Source of the DNA: Ralstonia pickettii
GTDB taxonomy: Bacteria > Pseudomonadota > Gammaproteobacteria > Burkholderiales > Burkholderiaceae
Direction of reading: 5' to 3'
DNA length: 64,000 nt
NCBI RefSeq assembly: GCF_030582395.1
Contig: NZ_CP104381.1
Location: 1,054,001 to 1,118,000 of the forward strand
The notes under the pieces were generated by a model, which made no database searches, was not told the DNA's origin, and saw only the letters and a list, made by a program, of their open reading frames with translations. Both the position numbers and the translations under genes were made by a program. Of the stretch, positions 60,639-64,000 are shown one piece after another. Position 1 is the stretch's first letter. Every line of letters starts with the position of its first letter.

Positions 60639-62075
60639 ATGGCGAAGACGCTGTATCAGAAGCTGGTCGAATCGCACACCGTTGCCCAGCTCGATGCGCA
60701 GAACGTACTGCTCTACGCAGACCTGCACATCATGAACGAGTACACCAGCCCGCAGGCCTTCGCCGGCTTGGCGGAAGCGGGCCGCACGGTGGCCGTGCCG
60801 GGCCAGCACATGGCCGTGGTTGACCACATCATCCCCACGCACCCGGTGCGCGTGCGGGTCATCCAGGACCCGGCGTCGGCGCTGCAGGCGTCCAATCTGG
60901 CGAAGAACTGTCGCCAGCACGGCATCGTCCTGTTCGACACCAACGATGCGCTGCAGGGCATTGAGCATGTGATTGCGCCCGAGTTGGGCATGATCCGTCC
61001 GGGCATGGTGGTGCTTTGCGGAGACAGCCACACAACGACCTATGGCGCGTTCGGCGCGCTCGGTTTTGGCATCGGCACGTCGGAGGTGGAACACGTGCTG
61101 GCCACGCAGACGCTCGTTTACCGGCTGGCGCAGGACATGCGCATCCGCGTAGAAGGTGAGTTGCCCGTCGGCACCACGGCAAAAGACCTGATCCTGCACA
61201 TCATCAGCCGGATCGGCGCGCAGGGCGCCCGCGGCTATGTAGTCGAGTTCACGGGCAGTGCCATTGCCGCGCTTTCGATGGAGGCGCGCATGACCCTGTG
61301 CAACATGGCTGTCGAGGCCGGTGCACGCGGCGCCCTGATCGCGCCGGATGCCAAGGCGACGCGCTACGTGCTCGAACATGCGCGCGATGTGGCGCACACG
61401 CATGCAAGCGCCGCGCTGGCGGATTGGCGCCAGCTGTTCAGCGATGCGGATGCACTTTTCGACGTCGAGCACGCCTTTGATGCAAGCGAAGTTGCACCGT
61501 ACGTGACATGGGGCACCAGCCCCGATCAGGCGATTCCCATCACCGGGAAGATTCCGCTGCCGAAGGCGGGCAAGGATGTGGCCGCGCGCACGGCTTCGGC
61601 CCAGGCATTGCGCTACACGGGCCTGCAGGCCGGTGCAGCCATCGAAGGCGTGCCGGTGCAGCGGGTGTTCATCGGCTCGTGCACGAACGCCCGGATTGAA
61701 GACCTGCGCGCCGTGGCCGGCATCGTCAAGGGGCGCAAGGTGGCGCAGGGCGTGCGCGCCATGGTCGTGCCGGGTTCCGGTGCCGTGCGTGTGCAGGCAG
61801 AACAGGAAGGCATTGCCGACATCCTGATCGCCAGTGGCTTCGAATGGCGTCAGCCCGGCTGCTCGATGTGCCTTGCCATGAACGACGACGTTCTCGCCCC
61901 CGGTGAACGCTGCGCTTCGACCACGAATCGCAACTTTGAAGGGCGCCAGGGGCGAGGCGGCATCACGCACCTGATGAGCCCGGCCATGGCGGCGGCCGCT
62001 GCCATCACCGGCCGCATCACCGACGTCCGCCAACTGCAATCGCGACCGGCGCAAGCGGAGGCAGCCCATGTCTGA
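60639..62075 (+). CDS. leuC-like: LeuC-like hydro-lyase large subunit (aconitase superfamily)
   Basis: 478 residues from ATG 60639 (GAGGAAG before it). It has the isopropylmalate isomerase signature 'CGDSHTTTYGAFGALGFGIG' (about 127-146) and the iron-sulfur cysteines C about 348 ('IGSCTNARIEDL') and C408/C411 ('GCSMCLAM'). It is diverged from true LeuC at 'LHIMNEYTSPQAF' (family His is Asn) and 'VVDHIIPTHP'. With the neighbouring carrier this suggests isomerisation or hydration of a related 2-hydroxycarboxylate rather than leucine synthesis. It overlaps the small subunit by 8 nt. Confidence 0.8.
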   Translation: MAKTLYQKLVESHTVAQLDAQNVLLYADLHIMNEYTSPQAFAGLAEAGRTVAVPGQHMAVVDHIIPTHPVRVRVIQDPASALQASNLAKNCRQHGIVLFDTNDALQGIEHVIAPELGMIRPGMVVLCGDSHTTTYGAFGALGFGIGTSEVEHVLATQTLVYRLAQDMRIRVEGELPVGTTAKDLILHIISRIGAQGARGYVVEFTGSAIAALSMEARMTLCNMAVEAGARGALIAPDAKATRYVLEHARDVAHTHASAALADWRQLFSDADALFDVEHAFDASEVAPYVTWGTSPDQAIPITGKIPLPKAGKDVAARTASAQALRYTGLQAGAAIEGVPVQRVFIGSCTNARIEDLRAVAGIVKGRKVAQGVRAMVVPGSGAVRVQAEQEGIADILIASGFEWRQPGCSMCLAMNDDVLAPGERCASTTNRNFEGRQGRGGITHLMSPAMAAAAAITGRITDVRQLQSRPAQAEAAHV

Positions 62076-62730
62076 TACCAAACGTATCGACGGCACAGCG
62101 GCACCGCTGCCCACGCCCAACCTCGACACCGATCAGATCATGCCCAAGCAGTTCTTGCGCGGCATCGATAAATCGGGGCTGGACAAGGGCCTGCTCTACG
62201 ACCTGCGCTACGACGCCGATCATCAGTTGCGCAGCGATTGCGTGCTCAATCAGCCGGCGTATCAGGGCGCGTCCATCCTCGTCGGAGGCAGCAACTTCGG
62301 GTGTGGTTCCAGCCGCGAGCATGCGGTGTGGGGGCTGCAGCAATTCGGCATCCGCGCCGTCATCGCGCCGAGCTTTGGCGAGATTTTCTACAGCAACGCC
62401 ATGAACAACCGCCTGCTGCTGGTGATGCTGGACGAGGCGACTGTGGAACGGATCCTTGCCGATGTGTCGGACCCGGCGACGAGCCACATCGCCATCGACG
62501 TGGAATCGATGACCGTGCGCAGCCACAGCGTGGAGGCATCGTTCGCCTTGTCGGAGCGTCACCGCCACATGTTTCTGCGGGGGCTCGACATGATCGGCGC
62601 GACGCTGGCGCGGTGGAACGACATCGACGCCTTCCAGCAAGCGCATTGGAAGACGCGCCCGTGGCTGCAAGACATCGCCGCCACCACTCGTGCACGTCTG
62701 GCGGCGATGGCGCCGGGCAGCGGCCTCTGA
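62068..62730 (+). CDS. leuD-like: LeuD-like hydro-lyase small subunit
   Basis: 220 residues. 'NLDTDQIMPKQFLRGIDKSG' (cut) and 'SNFGCGSSREHAVWGLQQFG' (the swivelling-domain Gly/Cys/Ser motif) mark the LeuD family. It forms the heterodimer with the preceding large subunit, contributing the substrate-recognition loop. That loop ('GIDKSGLDKGLLYD') is normally what sets substrate, and I cannot read its specificity. Confidence 0.85.
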   Translation: MSDTKRIDGTAAPLPTPNLDTDQIMPKQFLRGIDKSGLDKGLLYDLRYDADHQLRSDCVLNQPAYQGASILVGGSNFGCGSSREHAVWGLQQFGIRAVIAPSFGEIFYSNAMNNRLLLVMLDEATVERILADVSDPATSHIAIDVESMTVRSHSVEASFALSERHRHMFLRGLDMIGATLARWNDIDAFQQAHWKTRPWLQDIAATTRARLAAMAPGSGL

Positions 62731-62827
62731 ACTTTCCAAATACGTTTTCGAACCCCACCCAGCGACGCCGGTGCTTATTCACCTCGCTTGAAGACGAGGC
62801 GCGCCGCGCGGCAGCTCAGGAGACATC

Positions 62828-64000
62828 ATGGAAGCATCCATTCGGGCGCAGGAGAACACGCGCGCGGGCCTTTGGCGCACGCTCAGCGGCTACAGGATCG
62901 GGCCGTTGCCTCTTCCCGTGTACGCTGCAATTGCCGCCATCACGCTGCTCGCGGCGCTCAACAAGAAGTTGCCCGACGACATGATCGGCGGTTTGGCCGT
63001 GCTGATGCTGCTCGGTTTCCTGCTGGGCGAAATCGGCACGCGGTTGCCGGTGCTCAAGCATATTGGTGGCGCGGCAATCCTGTGCCTGTTCGTGCCGTCG
63101 GCGCTGGTCGGCTACAAGGTGATCGACCCCGAGATGCAGAAGGCGCTCACCACCACCATGAAGACGGCCAATCTGCAGTACCTGTACATCGCCTGCTTGG
63201 TGGCGGGCAGCATCCTGGGGATGAGCCATCGCGTGCTGGTGCAAGGCTTCATGCGGATGTTCATTCCGCTCTTGATCGGCACGATGGCGGCCATCGTGGT
63301 GGGCGTAACGGTCGGGCTGTTCTTCGGCTATGACCCCAAGCACACGTTCTTCTTCATCGTCATCCCGATCGTCGGGGGCGGCATTGGCGAGGGCATTTTG
63401 CCGCTGTCGATCGGGTATTCCGAGATTCTCGGCCGGCCGCAGGCAGAGCTGATTGCGATGCTGGTGCCGGCGGCGCTGCTGGGTAACGTGATCGCCATCC
63501 TGTCGAGTGGCGTGCTCAAGTCGCTGGGTGACAGGCGACCGCACCTGACCGGCCATGGCGATCTCGTCAGATCGGGCAGCGACGCCGATCTGCTGGCTAA
63601 TGACCACACCGAAGCGCCGCTCAATCTGAGCCTCATGGGCGCGGGCTTGCTGATCAGCTGCGCATTCTTCATCTTCGGCGCACTGCTGTCGCGCTTCACG
63701 GGGATTCCCGGTCCGATCCTGATGATCATCAGTGCTGCGCTACTGAAGCTATCGAAGGTGCTTCCGAAGAACATGGAGCTGGGCGCTTACCAGATGTACA
63801 AGTTCGTCTCGACCAACCTGACCTTTGCAATCCTCGTCGGGCTTGGCGCGTTGTTCGTCTCGTGGAAGGAACTGGTAGCGGCGTTCACGCCAGGCTATTT
63901 CGCGATCTGCGCGGCCACGGTGCTGGCGCTGGTGGCGTCAGGCTTCTTCGTCGGCAAGTGGCTGGGGATGTATCCGGTGGAGTCCGGCATCGTGACAGCG
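62828..64000 (+). CDS. 2-hydroxycarboxylate transporter (CCS family), partial
   Basis: 391 residues visible, open at the window end. The protein is strongly hydrophobic with about ten TM segments and carries the CCS signature 'VGGGIGEGILPLSIGYSEILG' (cut; about 183-203), the Gly-rich re-entrant loop of CitS/CitP/MleP carriers. These exchange or import citrate, malate or related 2-hydroxyacids with sodium or protons. The ATG follows a CTCAGGAG ribosome site. It lies 97 nt after the LeuD-like gene, which supports a shared substrate. Confidence 0.88.
   Translation, partial: MEASIRAQENTRAGLWRTLSGYRIGPLPLPVYAAIAAITLLAALNKKLPDDMIGGLAVLMLLGFLLGEIGTRLPVLKHIGGAAILCLFVPSALVGYKVIDPEMQKALTTTMKTANLQYLYIACLVAGSILGMSHRVLVQGFMRMFIPLLIGTMAAIVVGVTVGLFFGYDPKHTFFFIVIPIVGGGIGEGILPLSIGYSEILGRPQAELIAMLVPAALLGNVIAILSSGVLKSLGDRRPHLTGHGDLVRSGSDADLLANDHTEAPLNLSLMGAGLLISCAFFIFGALLSRFTGIPGPILMIISAALLKLSKVLPKNMELGAYQMYKFVSTNLTFAILVGLGALFVSWKELVAAFTPGYFAICAATVLALVASGFFVGKWLGMYPVESGIVTA

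Noticed and set aside
62788..63333. A 181-codon open frame at the window end.
   Set aside because: It is in the wrong frame; the real gene is the open-ended CCS transporter from 62828, which has TM helices and the family signature.

Overview
The window is about 44 kb of an integrated, tailed (siphovirus-type) bacteriophage followed by about 20 kb of host chromosome. The host looks like a high-GC beta-proteobacterium of the Burkholderiaceae, most likely Ralstonia. That inference rests on GC-rich codon use, a Burkholderia/Ralstonia-type trimeric porin, a glucarate dehydratase/MFS/GntR cluster and a CHASE2 kinase/FecR module. No database search was possible, so the genus is an inference.

Phage part (1-44,246; every gene is on the + strand). 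144-5991: major capsid protein, head-tail connector genes, tail terminator, tail tube, and the tail-assembly chaperone pair joined by a GGGAAAC -1 frameshift. 6020-16095: tape measure protein, then lambda M-, L-, K(NlpC)- and J-like tail tip proteins. 16148-29966: a long adsorption/decoration module. It holds a beta-helix protein, a GH114-like TIM-barrel protein, a tail fibre ending in five alternating cysteines, two complete radical-SAM/SPASM enzymes, a collagen-like protein and several beta-rich structural proteins. 30055-31882: lysis genes (coiled-coil membrane protein, holin, GH23 transglycosylase, Rz with embedded Rz1). 31922-44096: metabolism and replication (metallophosphoesterase, PhoH ATPase, Acb2-like anti-CBASS protein, Hfq-like protein, DnaB-type helicase, zinc/Toprim primase, WGR-domain protein, T4-type DNA ligase, guanylate kinase) plus several unknown small genes. 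Terminase, portal, integrase and the lysogeny switch must lie to the left of the window. The phage ends at a displaced 3' half of tRNA-Cys(GCA) (44195-44246), which I read as attR.

The most striking features are in the phage. (1) Two SPASM radical-SAM enzymes sit directly downstream of a tail fibre whose last residues are C-x-C-x-C-x-C-x-C-G, which suggests post-translational modification of a virion protein. (2) A 14-bp palindrome, AGTCA-N4-TGACT, occurs 13 times without a mismatch, always just before phage genes or gene groups and usually abutting a -10 hexamer, so it looks like a phage-wide regulon. (3) The phage carries a likely cyclic-nucleotide sponge (Acb2/Tad1 type) and an Hfq/LSm-fold protein.

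Host part. 44,260-44,918 is non-coding, with terminators and a structured inverted repeat. 44919-51021 encodes an OmpR-type regulator, a LysM/FecR protein, a CHASE2 histidine kinase, a second OmpR-type regulator whose receiver lacks the phospho-aspartate, and a small GlsB/YeaQ-type membrane protein. 51328-59579 is a sugar-acid/sugar catabolic locus: GntR repressor, divergent glucarate dehydratase, MFS transporter, GH31 glycosidase, porin and aldose 1-epimerase. 59594-64000 holds a LysR regulator divergent from a LeuC/LeuD-like hydro-lyase and a 2-hydroxycarboxylate (CCS family) transporter that runs off the window end.
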